Assembly: GCA_027489245.1 (NCBI GenBank)
Contig: JAIYAC010000016.1
Coordinates: 1-64,000 of the forward strand
Length of the DNA stretch: 64,000 nucleotides
Source of the DNA: Neisseriaceae bacterium
GTDB lineage: Bacteria > Pseudomonadota > Gammaproteobacteria > Burkholderiales > Chromobacteriaceae
Direction of reading: 5' to 3'
The translations under genes were made by a program, and so were the position numbers. The notes below the pieces were generated by a model that was given only the letters and a program-made list of their open reading frames with translations, made no database searches and had not been told where the DNA came from. Position 1 is the first letter of the stretch; each line of letters opens with the position of its first letter. Positions 18,608 to 28,977 of the stretch are shown here, one piece after another.

Positions 18608-19387
18608 TCAGCGCCCGCCCTTGCGGCCGCCGCCGTTGCCCGGCTTCAGCCGGATGGACACACCGCCACGGCCGCTGCTGGCCTTGTGTACGTCGAACCA
18701 GCCGGATTTCACCACCAGGTCGGACAGCTTGGCAAAGCCGTAGTTACGCGGGTCGAAGTCCGGCATCCACTGCCCCAGCAGGCTGCCTACGCCGCCCAGG
18801 TCGGCCCAGCCTTCGTCGTCGTCCATGCTTTCGATGCCTTTCTGGAACTGCGCACGCAGCTTTTTATCCAGAGGGCGCAGCACGCGGCTGGCCTGGGCGG
18901 CTTTGCCCGAGCTGGCGGCTTCTTCTTTGCCACCGGCGTCGTCCACCTTGGCCACCACATCGTCCAGCGCCAGCACTTCCACGTACACGAACTTGCTGCA
19001 GGCGTTCACAAAGGCGCCGGGGGTTTTCTCTTCGCCAAAGCCCCACACCTCCAGCCCGTCTTCGCGCAGGCGGGTGGCCAGGCGCGAAAAATCGCTGTCG
19101 CTGGAGACCAGGCAAAAGCTGTGGTAGCGGCCGGAGTGCAGCATGTCCATGGCGTCGATCACCAGGGTGATGTCGGACGCGTTCTTGCCCTTGGTATTGG
19201 GGAACTGCTGTATCGGGTGGATGGCGAAGCGCGCGCACAGGTCGCGCCAGGCTTTGTCGTGGCGGCTGAAATCACCGTACACGCGCTTGAGCGCCAGCAC
19301 GCCGAGCTTGCCGGCTTCTTCCAGCACGTCTTCTATCCAGGCGGGCGACACATTGTCGGCGTCGATCAATACGGCTACGTTGGCCAT
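18608..19387 (-). CDS. NYN-domain putative ribonuclease with OST-HTH/LOTUS domain
   Basis: 259 residues. The N-terminal NYN (PIN-like) domain shows [11 protein letters not shown] (5-15), [14 protein letters not shown] and [17 protein letters not shown], carrying the conserved acidic residues expected of a metal-dependent RNase. After a linker, the C-terminal ~90 residues ([15 protein letters not shown]...[35 protein letters not shown]) match the OST-HTH/LOTUS RNA-binding fold. The tail is Gly/Lys/Arg rich. This LabA/DUF88-type pairing is widespread in bacteria but the substrate is unknown. It sits between ruvA and ruvB on the same strand. Confidence 0.85.
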   Translation of the reverse strand: MANVAVLIDADNVSPAWIEDVLEEAGKLGVLALKRVYGDFSRHDKAWRDLCARFAIHPIQQFPNTKGKNASDITLVIDAMDMLHSGRYHSFCLVSSDSDFSRLATRLREDGLEVWGFGEEKTPGAFVNACSKFVYVEVLALDDVVAKVDDAGGKEEAASSGKAAQASRVLRPLDKKLRAQFQKGIESMDDDEGWADLGGVGSLLGQWMPDFDPRNYGFAKLSDLVVKSGWFDVHKASSGRGGVSIRLKPGNGGGRKGGR

Positions 19388-19417
19388 GGGGTGTCCTTGC
19401 AGGTTAAAGGTGAATGC

Positions 19418-20164
19418 CTAGCGGCCGCCGGCCACGTCCAGCAGATGGCCGGTGGTAAACGAGGCTTCGTCGGACAGCAGCCACAGGATGGCCGCTGCGA
19501 CTTCTTCGGGTTGGCCGCCGCGCTGCAGCGGTATGCCGGCCTTGACGCGGTCGACTCGGCCCGGCTCGCCGCCGTCGGCGTGCATGTCGGTGTAGATAAA
19601 GCCGGGGCGCACGCCGTTGACGCGTATGCCCTCGGCGGCCACTTCTTTGGCCAGGCCCAGCGTCAGCGTGTCCAGCGCGCCTTTGCTGGCGGCGTAGTCT
19701 ACGTACTCGCCGGGCGAGCCCAGCCGCGCCGCGGCCGACGATACATTAACGATGGCGCCGCCCTGCCCGCCACGGCGGGTGGACAAGCGCCGCACCGCCT
19801 CGCGGCAGCACAGCAGCGGCCCCAGCACATTGGTGGCCAGCATGCACTGCCAGCGCGCCACGTCCATCTCGGCCAGCGGCATTTGCGGGGCCAGCACGCC
19901 GGCGTTGTTCACCAGCGCGGACAAGGGCCCCAGTGCTGCCTCGGTGTCGGCAAACAGGCGCAGCACGTCGGCTTCGCTGGCCACGTCCCCCGCCAGCGCC
20001 ACGGCGCGGCCGCCCTCGGCGCGGATGGCGTCCACCACCGCCTGCGCGGCGCCGGCCTGGCGGTGGTAGTTCACCGCTACTGCCCAGCCACGGCGTGCGG
20101 CCAACCTGGCGGTAGCCGCGCCAATGCCACGGCTGGCGCCGGTAATCAGCAGCACTTTCTGCAT
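19418..20164 (-). CDS. Short-chain dehydrogenase/reductase (SDR)
   Basis: 248 residues, classical SDR. Cofactor motif TGASRGIG (8-15), NNAG (86-89), the catalytic Ser142/143, and Tyr157-x3-Lys161. The pattern VNYHRQ after the second strand (Arg near the cofactor) suits NADP. It resembles the YgfF/glucose-dehydrogenase-like group. The substrate is unknown. It is only 9 nt from ruvA, so it is probably transcribed in the same operon. Confidence 0.9.
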   Translation of the reverse strand: MQKVLLITGASRGIGAATARLAARRGWAVAVNYHRQAGAAQAVVDAIRAEGGRAVALAGDVASEADVLRLFADTEAALGPLSALVNNAGVLAPQMPLAEMDVARWQCMLATNVLGPLLCCREAVRRLSTRRGGQGGAIVNVSSAAARLGSPGEYVDYAASKGALDTLTLGLAKEVAAEGIRVNGVRPGFIYTDMHADGGEPGRVDRVKAGIPLQRGGQPEEVAAAILWLLSDEASFTTGHLLDVAGGR

Positions 20165-20173
20165 GGCGTGGCC

Positions 20174-20767
20174 TTAGCCTTTCATCAGGTTTTTCAGCGC
20201 CAGGCGCACGCCGTCGCTCACGGTCACATCCGTCGGCAGGCCCTTGGTGGCGGCGGCGGCTTCTTTGTCGTTGTAACCCAGCGCCAGCAGCGCGTTCACG
20301 ATATCGCTCTTGTCGTCCGGCGTGGCGGCAAACGGCAGGCCGCCGGGTACGGTCAGGTTGCTGCCGCTGGCCAGCTTGCCGCGCAGCTCCAGCACCAGGC
20401 GCTCGGCAGTTTTCTTGCCGATGCCGGGCACGCTGGACAGGCGCTTCAGGTCCTCGCTGGCCACGGCCACGGCCAGCTCGTCGGTGCTCATGCCGGACAA
20501 GATGGCCAGCGCGATCTTGGCGCCGATGCCGGTGACCTTGATCAGCTGGCGGAAGGTTTCGCGCTCGTCGCGGGTGGCAAAGCCGTACAACAGGTGCGCG
20601 TCCTCGCGCACTACCAGGTGGGTAAACAGCGTGGTTTTCTGGCCCAGCGCCGGCAGCTGGTAGAAGGTGGTCATGGTCACGTCGACGTCGTAACCAACGC
20701 CGTTCACGTCCACAGTGATTTGCGGCGGCAGTTTTTCGATAAGCGTACCGCTGAGTCGTCCGATCAT
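20174..20767 (-). CDS. ruvA: Holliday junction DNA-binding protein RuvA
   Basis: 197 residues. RuvA binds the four-way junction as a tetramer and recruits RuvB. Domain I starts [12 protein letters not shown]; helix-hairpin-helix motifs lie at [17 protein letters not shown] and [19 protein letters not shown]; the C-terminal domain III ([15 protein letters not shown]) contacts RuvB. The ATG is at 20765-20767. It lies between ubiA-like and SDR genes on the minus strand. Confidence 0.96.
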   Translation of the reverse strand: MIGRLSGTLIEKLPPQITVDVNGVGYDVDVTMTTFYQLPALGQKTTLFTHLVVREDAHLLYGFATRDERETFRQLIKVTGIGAKIALAILSGMSTDELAVAVASEDLKRLSSVPGIGKKTAERLVLELRGKLASGSNLTVPGGLPFAATPDDKSDIVNALLALGYNDKEAAAATKGLPTDVTVSDGVRLALKNLMKG

Positions 20768-20777
20768 GGGGTGTCTT

Positions 20778-21698
20778 TCACAAGGTTGGCCGCAGCCACA
20801 GGCTGGCGGCCAGCAACAAAGGGTAAAGGTTGGCCGCCATGATAGTGGGAATGATGGCGGCGCGCAGTTGCTGTCGCTGCAAGGCACGCCAGGCGCGCAG
20901 GTAGAGCGGCAACAGACATAGCAGCCACGGTTGGCCGGCGAGCAAAGGCAGCATGACCGCCAGCCCGGCCAGCAACAGGTAGCCACGCACCGCCGCAGCA
21001 TGGCTAAGGCGCACCACCCAGTGCCGCTTGCCGGCCAGCGCGTCGGCTTGGCGGTCGGGAAACTGGTTGGCAAACAGCAGCAAGGCCGCGGCTACGCCGT
21101 AACCGGCGGCCAACCATGGCAGCCCGGCCGGTGCAGGCGCCTGCAATACCTGCAGTACGCCCAGCGGCAGCAGGGCAAAACACAACGCCACCGTCAGCTC
21201 GCCCAGGCCACGGCTATTGAGCCGCAGCGGCGGTGCCGAATAGCCCCAGCCCAGCACCACGCCTGCCAGGCCGGTACAGAGCAAACCCCAACCAGCCTGC
21301 CACACCAGCCACAGGCCGCCTACCGTAACCAGCGCAAACAGGCCGCTTGCCAGCCACGCCATCTGGCGCCGTGTTAGCACACCCGCCTGGATGAAACGGC
21401 TACCGCCGGTAAACGGGTATTCGCGCTGCAGGTTGGCCGCATCGCTGCCGTTATCGTGGTCGGCCACGTCGTTGATCACATTCACCGCTGCATGGCACAG
21501 CAAGGCCAATAGCACCGCCAGCAGTGCCTGCGGCCAAGCTTGCGCCAGCGCCTGCGGGCCAGCCATGGCCACGCCCAGCAGCACGCCGCCCAGCGTCAGT
21601 GTGAGAAAGGCTGGCCGTGTGGCCAGCAGCCAGCGCGCCGGATGTGCCAGCAGCGCGGAGAGGTCGGTTTCGGGCGAGTGTGGTGTGCTAGCGTGCAT
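20778..21698 (-). CDS. UbiA-family prenyltransferase (MenA-like)
   Basis: About 306 residues with eight or so membrane segments. The prenyl-diphosphate/Mg2+ site is [14 protein letters not shown] (73-86); a second site [15 protein letters not shown] gives the second acidic motif. This layout fits the menaquinone-type (MenA, DHNA polyprenyltransferase) branch more than UbiA or heme O synthase, but no other men genes are present, so the acceptor is uncertain. Start is ATG 21698 or the in-frame ATG 21731; neither has a clear ribosome-binding site. Its 3' end carries an AAGGTTGGCCGCA word inside the codons. Confidence 0.82.
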   Translation of the reverse strand: MHASTPHSPETDLSALLAHPARWLLATRPAFLTLTLGGVLLGVAMAGPQALAQAWPQALLAVLLALLCHAAVNVINDVADHDNGSDAANLQREYPFTGGSRFIQAGVLTRRQMAWLASGLFALVTVGGLWLVWQAGWGLLCTGLAGVVLGWGYSAPPLRLNSRGLGELTVALCFALLPLGVLQVLQAPAPAGLPWLAAGYGVAAALLLFANQFPDRQADALAGKRHWVVRLSHAAAVRGYLLLAGLAVMLPLLAGQPWLLCLLPLYLRAWRALQRQQLRAAIIPTIMAANLYPLLLAASLWLRPTL

Positions 21699-21787
21699 GG
21701 CAGACTCTAGGGCGGACAACCCGGCCAGCATACGTGAGCGGGGCCATCGCGCAAATGACTTATGTCAGCAGGCCGGTGGCGGCAGGC

Positions 21788-21828
21788 AAGGTTGGCCGCA
21801 GTATGGCAGGCCGTGCGGCCAACCTTGG
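21788..21828. repeat. Inverted pair of uptake-like words downstream of ruvC
   Basis: GTTGGCCGCA at 21791-21800 and TGCGGCCAAC at 21814-21823 face each other, with the match extending outward (CAAGG/CCTTG) to a 14-bp stem and a 13-nt loop. It lies between the ruvC stop (21855) and the UbiA gene start. No T-run follows, so termination would be weak or factor-assisted. Confidence 0.85.
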
Positions 21829-21854
21829 CCTGGCGCAGGCATCACGCTGGCTGG

Positions 21855-23086
<1,232 letters not shown>

Positions 23087-24133
23087 TTACTCGTCCGAGG
23101 CAATACGGGTGTGGCTGAACACCGACTGGATGCTGTCGTCGTTGTCTTCTTCGTCCAGGCCCACCAGATCGGCTAGCAGCTGGAACAGTGGCAGCAGCTC
23201 GCCGTAGCGGCGGGTGGCTTTCTTGAGGTAGCGCAGGAAGCGCGGGATCTCGGCCAGGTACTGGGTTTTGCCGTCGCGGTGCGCCAGGCGGGCAAACAGG
23301 CCCACGATCTTGAGGTGGCGCTGGATACCGGCCCACTCGAAGTCGCGATAGAAGTCGTCGATCTGCGCGGGTACCGGCAGGCCGGCAGCGCGGGCTTTTT
23401 CCCAGTAGCGCACCACCACGTCCAGCACGAACTCTTCGTCCCAGCCGATAAAGGCGTCGCGCAGCAGCGATACCAGATCGTAGGCAATGGGGCCGTATAC
23501 CGCGTCCTGGAAGTCCAGCACACCTGGCTGGCCGGGGGTGAGCATCAGGTTGCGCACGGTAAAGTCGCGGTGCATGTACACCTTGGCCTGGGCATCGATG
23601 GCGGGCAGCAGCACGTTAATGCCGGCATCCCACAGTTTGCGCTGGGCGAAGGTCAGCGGCTTGCCTAGCTCTTTGCTGGCAAACCACTCTGGCAGCAGGT
23701 TGACTTCGCGCAGCTGGAAGGCGCGATCGAACACGGGCAACACATCCGGCTGGCTCAGTTTCTGGATGGCGACCAGGGTGTCTACCGCTTCCAGCAGCAG
23801 GTGTTTGTGCACCAGGGTGCGCTCGTCGTGCAGCAGCGCCGCGAGGTAGGTCACCTTGCCCATGTCCTGCAGCAGCATGAAGCCCTGCTCTGCGTCGCGG
23901 GCATGAATGGCCGGGACGTTGGCCGCCGGGGCAAACAGTGCGCGCACGCTAACGAAGCTGTCGGTGTTTTTGTGCTCGGGCGGGGCATCCATCACGATGC
24001 GGGTGCTGCCGTCGGCCAGGGTGGCACGGAAATAACGGCGGAAATCGGCGTCGGCCGCGGCAAACTCTACGGCCACGTCCTGGCCGGGAAACTGCGTGGC
24101 CAGCCACGCCTTCAAGGCTTCTAATCGCTGCAT
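23087..24133 (-). CDS. amgK: N-acetylmuramate/N-acetylglucosamine kinase
   Basis: 348 residues, aminoglycoside-phosphotransferase-like kinase that makes MurNAc 1-phosphate in cell-wall recycling. It shows the catalytic loop HRDFTVRNLML, the metal-binding DFQDAVYGPIAYDLVSLL and a nucleotide-binding N-lobe. The ATG at 24131-24133 is chosen; longer readings would extend into the divergent promoter region of lptD. Adjacent to murU and divergent from lptD, the usual context of amgK. Confidence 0.94.
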   Translation of the reverse strand: MQRLEALKAWLATQFPGQDVAVEFAAADADFRRYFRATLADGSTRIVMDAPPEHKNTDSFVSVRALFAPAANVPAIHARDAEQGFMLLQDMGKVTYLAALLHDERTLVHKHLLLEAVDTLVAIQKLSQPDVLPVFDRAFQLREVNLLPEWFASKELGKPLTFAQRKLWDAGINVLLPAIDAQAKVYMHRDFTVRNLMLTPGQPGVLDFQDAVYGPIAYDLVSLLRDAFIGWDEEFVLDVVVRYWEKARAAGLPVPAQIDDFYRDFEWAGIQRHLKIVGLFARLAHRDGKTQYLAEIPRFLRYLKKATRRYGELLPLFQLLADLVGLDEEDNDDSIQSVFSHTRIASDE

Positions 24134-24219
24134 AGTCGCGTATACCAGTAAATTGGGTACAATGCAGCGATTGTAACCGCTTTGCCCGGCCCCAACACGC
24201 GCCGGGCCGACACTGCCCG

Positions 24220-26406
24220 ATGCCGCCACGCTTTCGCCTATCGCCGCTTGCTGCGGCCATGTTCCCGCTGTTCCTGTGCACGCCCGCCCTGGCCGAGGCC
24301 GTGTCCACCGGGGTGTTGCACATCGAGGCCGATAGTATCGACGGCCAGATGAACGTACAGCTCAAAGCCGCAGGCAATGTGCGCGCCGAGCGGGATGGCC
24401 AGCAGTTTGAAGCGGACTGGCTGGAATACTACGTGGACAAGCAGTACGTACGCGCAGGGCAGCGCGCCACCCTGCGCCAGGCGGGCAGTACGATTGAAGG
24501 CGACAACCTGGAAAGCTATCTGGACACGCAGACCGGCAGCGCCAGCCAAGCCGACTTTGCCTTCCAGGACAAGGGCCGCAGCCTGCGCGGCAAAGCCGAC
24601 GCCCTGCGCATGCAAGGCAAAGGGCTGTACCAGTTGCAAGGTACGCGGGCCAATACCTGTGACCCGAACGATGATTCCTGGTACCTGAAGGCCGGCACCA
24701 TCGACCTGGACTACGGCCGCAACGTGGGTGTGGCGCGCAATGCGCGCATCGAATTCCAGGGCGTGCCCATTCTGTACACGCCGTGGATCGATTTCCCGCT
24801 GGATGGCGGGCGTAAGAGCGGCCTGCTGTTCCCCACGGTAAAAACCGGTAGTGACGGCCTGCAGCTGGCTGTGCCCTACTACTGGAATATCGCACCCAAT
24901 ATGGATGCCACCCTTACCCCTACCTATCTGGCCCAGCGCGGCCTGATGCTGGGGGTGGAGGGGCGCTACCTGCAGCCGGACTACCGCGGCAAGATCTCCA
25001 CAGAACAGCTGGACGATACCAAGGCGGACAAAAAACGCGCGCTGTGGCAGCTCAGCCATACCCAGAACTTTGGCAGCCAGCTCAGCGCCGGGGTGAATGG
25101 CACCAAGGTATCGGATAACGACTATTTCAAGGATTTTGGCGACCGCAACAGTGCTGCGGCCAACGTAAACCTGCTGCGTGAAGCCTGGCTAGCCTACAAC
25201 CCGGGCTGGGCCAGCATCACACTCAAAGCCCAGCGCTACCAGACCCTGCAAGACAGCACCGGCAGTGTGGAAGAGCCCTACGCCCGGGTCCCGCAGCTGG
25301 TGGCCACCAGTAATCAGCAGTTGGGCAATTTCCGCCTGGCGCTGGAAAGTGAAATCACCCGCTTTGACCACCGCAGCAAGCTGGAAGGCTGGCGCACGGT
25401 GGCCTACCCCAGCGTGACCTGGGCACTGGAGCGGCCGTGGGGCTTCATTCGCCCCAAAATCGGCCTGCACCATACCCGCTACCAGCTGGATCGTTATCAA
25501 GGGCAGGCGGGCTATACCCTGGACCGTACCCTGCCGATTACCAGCCTGGACAGTGGCCTGGTGTTCGAGCGCGATAGTACCCTGCACGGCAGCGCGGTCA
25601 GCCAGACGCTGGAACCACGGCTGTACTACGTCAATATCCCGAGTACCGAGCAAAGTAACCTGCCTAACTTTGACACCTCGGAAAACGACTTCAACTTTGC
25701 CCAGCTGTTCAGCGAAAACCGCTTTTCCGGCTACGACCGCATCAATGCGGCCAACCAGGTCACCGCCGCACTGACCAGCCGCATGCTGGATAACGATAGC
25801 GGCCTGGAACGACTGCGTGTGGCCGTGGGTCAACGCTTCTATCTGGATAAAAGCGATACCACGCTGGCTGGCACCACCACCCAGCGCAGCCAGGGCGGCT
25901 CCGACCTGCTGCTCACGCTAGGCGGCGACATCAGCCGCGCCTTGCGCCTGGACGCCAGCTACCAGTACAACCAGACACTGGACAAAACCGAGCGCTACAA
26001 TGCGCAGCTACGCTACAACCCTGCCCCCGGCAAAGCCGTCAGCGTCCGCTACCGCTATGGCCGCGATGAAATCGTGGGTACCAGCAGCCAGCGCGACGTA
26101 TTGCGCCAGCTGGATATCGCCGGGCAATGGCCGATTACACGACAGTGGTACGCCGTCGCACGGCAGAACTACTCGCTGCGCGACAGGAAAGCGCTGGAGC
26201 AACTGGCCGGTATCGAGTACCAGCAAGGCTGCTGGAGCACACGCCTGGTGGCCCAGCGCTACGTCACCGACCTGACCAAGACCAAGAATGCCTTCTTCCT
26301 GCAGCTGGAGCTCAAAGACCTCAGCAGCATAGGCACCAACCCACTGGAAACGCTGCGCCTGGCCATACCGGGCTACAGCAAGATCAACGAGACTGCAGAC
26401 AAATAA
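24220..26406 (+). CDS. lptD: LPS-assembly protein LptD
   Basis: 728 residues, the outer-membrane barrel that inserts LPS. A signal peptide (MPPRFRLSPLAAAMFPLFLCTPALA) precedes a LptA-like beta-jellyroll (about 35-150) and then a 26-strand-type barrel. Mature cysteines are only two, C147 (NTCDPNDDSW) and C671 (QQGCWS), so one long-range disulfide is possible instead of the two in E. coli. The TAA stop overlaps the surA ATG by one base (TAATG), so the two genes are coupled; SurA is the chaperone that folds LptD. Confidence 0.95.
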   Translation: MPPRFRLSPLAAAMFPLFLCTPALAEAVSTGVLHIEADSIDGQMNVQLKAAGNVRAERDGQQFEADWLEYYVDKQYVRAGQRATLRQAGSTIEGDNLESYLDTQTGSASQADFAFQDKGRSLRGKADALRMQGKGLYQLQGTRANTCDPNDDSWYLKAGTIDLDYGRNVGVARNARIEFQGVPILYTPWIDFPLDGGRKSGLLFPTVKTGSDGLQLAVPYYWNIAPNMDATLTPTYLAQRGLMLGVEGRYLQPDYRGKISTEQLDDTKADKKRALWQLSHTQNFGSQLSAGVNGTKVSDNDYFKDFGDRNSAAANVNLLREAWLAYNPGWASITLKAQRYQTLQDSTGSVEEPYARVPQLVATSNQQLGNFRLALESEITRFDHRSKLEGWRTVAYPSVTWALERPWGFIRPKIGLHHTRYQLDRYQGQAGYTLDRTLPITSLDSGLVFERDSTLHGSAVSQTLEPRLYYVNIPSTEQSNLPNFDTSENDFNFAQLFSENRFSGYDRINAANQVTAALTSRMLDNDSGLERLRVAVGQRFYLDKSDTTLAGTTTQRSQGGSDLLLTLGGDISRALRLDASYQYNQTLDKTERYNAQLRYNPAPGKAVSVRYRYGRDEIVGTSSQRDVLRQLDIAGQWPITRQWYAVARQNYSLRDRKALEQLAGIEYQQGCWSTRLVAQRYVTDLTKTKNAFFLQLELKDLSSIGTNPLETLRLAIPGYSKINETADK

Positions 26407-27683
26407 TGAAAAAGCTTTTCCTTGCCGCCTTGGTTTCTGCTTGCCTGGCCACCCCTGCGCTAGCCATTTCCACCGTAGACCGCATCGTTGCCGTGGTGAA
26501 TAACAGCGTCATTACCCAGTCCGAGCTGGCACAACGCGTGCGCACCGCACAGGCCAACCTGCAGCGGCAGAACATTGAAGCACCGGCAGCCGACGTACTG
26601 TCACGCCAGGTGCTGGACATGATGATCAACGAACAGCTGCAGCTGCAGTACGCCAACAATAACGGCCTGCGTATCGGCGAGCTGGAGCTGGACCAGGCAC
26701 TGCAAAGCATCGCCCAGCAGAACAAGACCGACCTGGCCGGCCTGCGTGCCCTGCTCGAAAAAGACGGCAGCAGCATTGCCAAGCTGCGCGAGCAGCTGCG
26801 TAGCGACCTGCTGCTGGAACGCATCAAAGAACGTGAAGTCAGCAGCCGCGTGAACGTGACCGACCAGGAAGTGGCCCAGGTGCAGCAAACCACCACCGGC
26901 CTGAACCGTATCGAGTACCGCCTGGCCGCCATTCAGGTCAATATTCCGGAACGCGCCACCCCGGCCCAGGTAGAAGAACGCCGCCAAAAGCTGCTGAAGG
27001 CTGCCGCCGAGATCAAGGCAGGCAAGTCGTTTGCCCAGGTTGCAGCCGCCTACTCCGAAGCCAGCAATGCCCTGCAAGGCGGTGACCTGGGCTGGCGCAA
27101 CGCCAGTGCCCTGCCACAAGACTTTATCCAGCTGCTGGACACCCTGCCCGTAGGGGGCGTCACCGAGCTGGTGCGCGCCAGCGGCAGCCTGTACCTGTTC
27201 AAGCTGGTAGACAAACGCGACACCAGCGGCCCGCAATACGTCAAACAGCACAAGGTGCGCCACATTCTGGTGAAGACCAACGAAGCCACCTCGGACACCG
27301 ATGCCTACGCCCGCATCCTGCAGGTACAAGACCGCATCAAGCGCGGTGCCAAGTTTGAAGACATGGCGCGCCAGTTCTCCGAAGACGGCTCTGCCTCGCT
27401 GGGCGGTGACCTGGGCTGGGTAAACGAAGGCGATACCGTACCCGACTTCGAGCGCACCTTCCGCCAGCTGCAGGCCAAGCAAGTCAGCGAGCCGGTGAAA
27501 ACCCCGTTTGGCTGGCACCTGATCCTGCTGGAAGACGTCCGCAGCCAGGATGTGTCTACTGACCGCGAAAAGCTGGTGGTGAAACAGCAGATCCGCCAGC
27601 GCAAGATCGAGCAAAGCTACATCGACTGGCTGGAACAGCTACGCGCCAGCGCCTTTATCGAAGACCGCCTGGTCGAAAAATAA
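26406..27683 (+). CDS. surA: Periplasmic chaperone and peptidyl-prolyl isomerase SurA
   Basis: 425 residues. Signal peptide [20 protein letters not shown], then the N-terminal chaperone region ([18 protein letters not shown]), and two parvulin domains: the first ending near YLFKLVDK, the second containing [12 protein letters not shown]...SLGGDLGWV and [11 protein letters not shown]. SurA escorts outer-membrane proteins to the BAM machinery. It follows lptD in a coupled overlap and ends in a terminator before pdxA. Confidence 0.96.
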   Translation: MKKLFLAALVSACLATPALAISTVDRIVAVVNNSVITQSELAQRVRTAQANLQRQNIEAPAADVLSRQVLDMMINEQLQLQYANNNGLRIGELELDQALQSIAQQNKTDLAGLRALLEKDGSSIAKLREQLRSDLLLERIKEREVSSRVNVTDQEVAQVQQTTTGLNRIEYRLAAIQVNIPERATPAQVEERRQKLLKAAAEIKAGKSFAQVAAAYSEASNALQGGDLGWRNASALPQDFIQLLDTLPVGGVTELVRASGSLYLFKLVDKRDTSGPQYVKQHKVRHILVKTNEATSDTDAYARILQVQDRIKRGAKFEDMARQFSEDGSASLGGDLGWVNEGDTVPDFERTFRQLQAKQVSEPVKTPFGWHLILLEDVRSQDVSTDREKLVVKQQIRQRKIEQSYIDWLEQLRASAFIEDRLVEK

Positions 27684-27705
27684 ACCGGGCCACGCCCGCC
27701 ACGCC

Positions 27706-27732
27706 AAGCCGATCCCTGCATCGGCTTTTTTT
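27706..27732 (+). terminator. Terminator between surA and pdxA
   Basis: Stem AAGCCGAT/ATCGGCTT with CCCTGC loop and a following T-run. It starts 22 nt after surA. It may attenuate rather than stop transcription into pdxA, only 12 nt downstream. Confidence 0.75.
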
Positions 27733-27744
27733 ACGGAAGCCGCC

Positions 27745-28728
27745 ATGCCCCACTCCCGCCCCGTATTGGCCATTACCGCCGGCGAGCCCGCCGGTATCGG
27801 CCCCGACCTGGTACTGCGCCTGCCCGAGCTGGGCCTGCCAGCCCGCCTGGTGGTGATTGCCGACAAACACCTGCTGGCTAGCCGCGCCGCCCAGCTAGGC
27901 CTGCACACCCCGTTGTACGACTATCAGCCCGGGCAAGCCGCGCCCGCCGGCGCGCTGGAGGTATGGCACGTACCGTTGGCCGCAGAGAGCGTAGCAGGGC
28001 AGCTAGATGCGGCCAACGGCCGCTATGTGCTGGCCACGCTGGATGTCGCCATAGACGGCTGCCAGCGCGGCGAATTTGCCGCCATGGTCACCGCGCCGGT
28101 GCACAAAGGCGTCATCAACGACGCCGGCATCGCCTTCAGCGGCCACACCGAATACCTGGCCGAGCGCACCGCTACGCCACGGGTAGTGATGATGCTGGCC
28201 GGTGCCGGCATGCGCGTGGCGCTGGCCACCACCCACCTGCCGCTACGCGCCGTGGCCGACGCTATCACGCCAGACAGCCTCACCCAGGTGCTACGCATCC
28301 TACACGCCGACCTGGTGGGCAAGTTCGGCATCACCACGCCGCGCATCCTGGTGGCCGGGCTGAACCCGCACGCTGGCGAAGGCGGCCATATGGGGCGCGA
28401 GGAGATCGACGTGATCGAGCCAGTACTGGCCGCCTTGCGTGCCGAAGGCATGCAGCTCATCGGCCCCTTGCCGGCCGATACACTGTTCAACCCGGACAAG
28501 CTGGCCCAAGGCGATGCCGTGCTGGCCATGTACCACGACCAGGGCCTGCCGGTGCTCAAGCACGCCAGCTTTGGCGCCGGCATCAATATCACCCTGGGCC
28601 TGCCTATCATCCGCACCTCGGTAGACCACGGCACCGCGCTGGACCTGGCCGGCAGCGGCCGCGCCGACCCTGGCAGCCTGTTTGAAGCCTGCCAGCTGGC
28701 GTACCAGCTGGCCACGCACGCGGCTTAG
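27745..28728 (+). CDS. pdxA: 4-hydroxythreonine-4-phosphate dehydrogenase
   Basis: 327 residues. It oxidises 4-phosphohydroxy-L-threonine in the DXP-dependent pyridoxal phosphate pathway. It starts [19 protein letters not shown]; metal and substrate residues lie in [39 protein letters not shown] and DQGLPVLKH. The length fits the family. It is third in the lptD-surA-pdxA order seen widely in proteobacteria; rsmA, often next, is absent. An inverted pair of TGCGGCCAAC words lies within codons at 27975-28017. Confidence 0.96.
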   Translation: MPHSRPVLAITAGEPAGIGPDLVLRLPELGLPARLVVIADKHLLASRAAQLGLHTPLYDYQPGQAAPAGALEVWHVPLAAESVAGQLDAANGRYVLATLDVAIDGCQRGEFAAMVTAPVHKGVINDAGIAFSGHTEYLAERTATPRVVMMLAGAGMRVALATTHLPLRAVADAITPDSLTQVLRILHADLVGKFGITTPRILVAGLNPHAGEGGHMGREEIDVIEPVLAALRAEGMQLIGPLPADTLFNPDKLAQGDAVLAMYHDQGLPVLKHASFGAGINITLGLPIIRTSVDHGTALDLAGSGRADPGSLFEACQLAYQLATHAA

Positions 28729-28977
28729 CAGAAAGTGTGGTGGCGTTGGCCTGCGGCAAAACAAATGCCCCGGCACGATGCCACCCCATATGACAGCAGC
28801 GCGGCATAATGCACCGGTTTTTGTAGCCACGGCGCTACATTCGTGCAATAGCGGGCAGTCTTTCCGTATCCAAACTACATTCTCCCTATAACCCTGACGT
28901 TAGCGGCATTTTTCGCGGCGCAACATTTCGGCTACTATTTCGGGAATTATCCAAAACTTGCCGAAGTTCAGGGACAT

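Noticed and set aside
18152..20842. An 896-codon plus-strand frame across ruvB, NYN, SDR and ruvA
   Set aside because: All four minus-strand genes are recognisable families; the plus frame is a codon-bias artefact.
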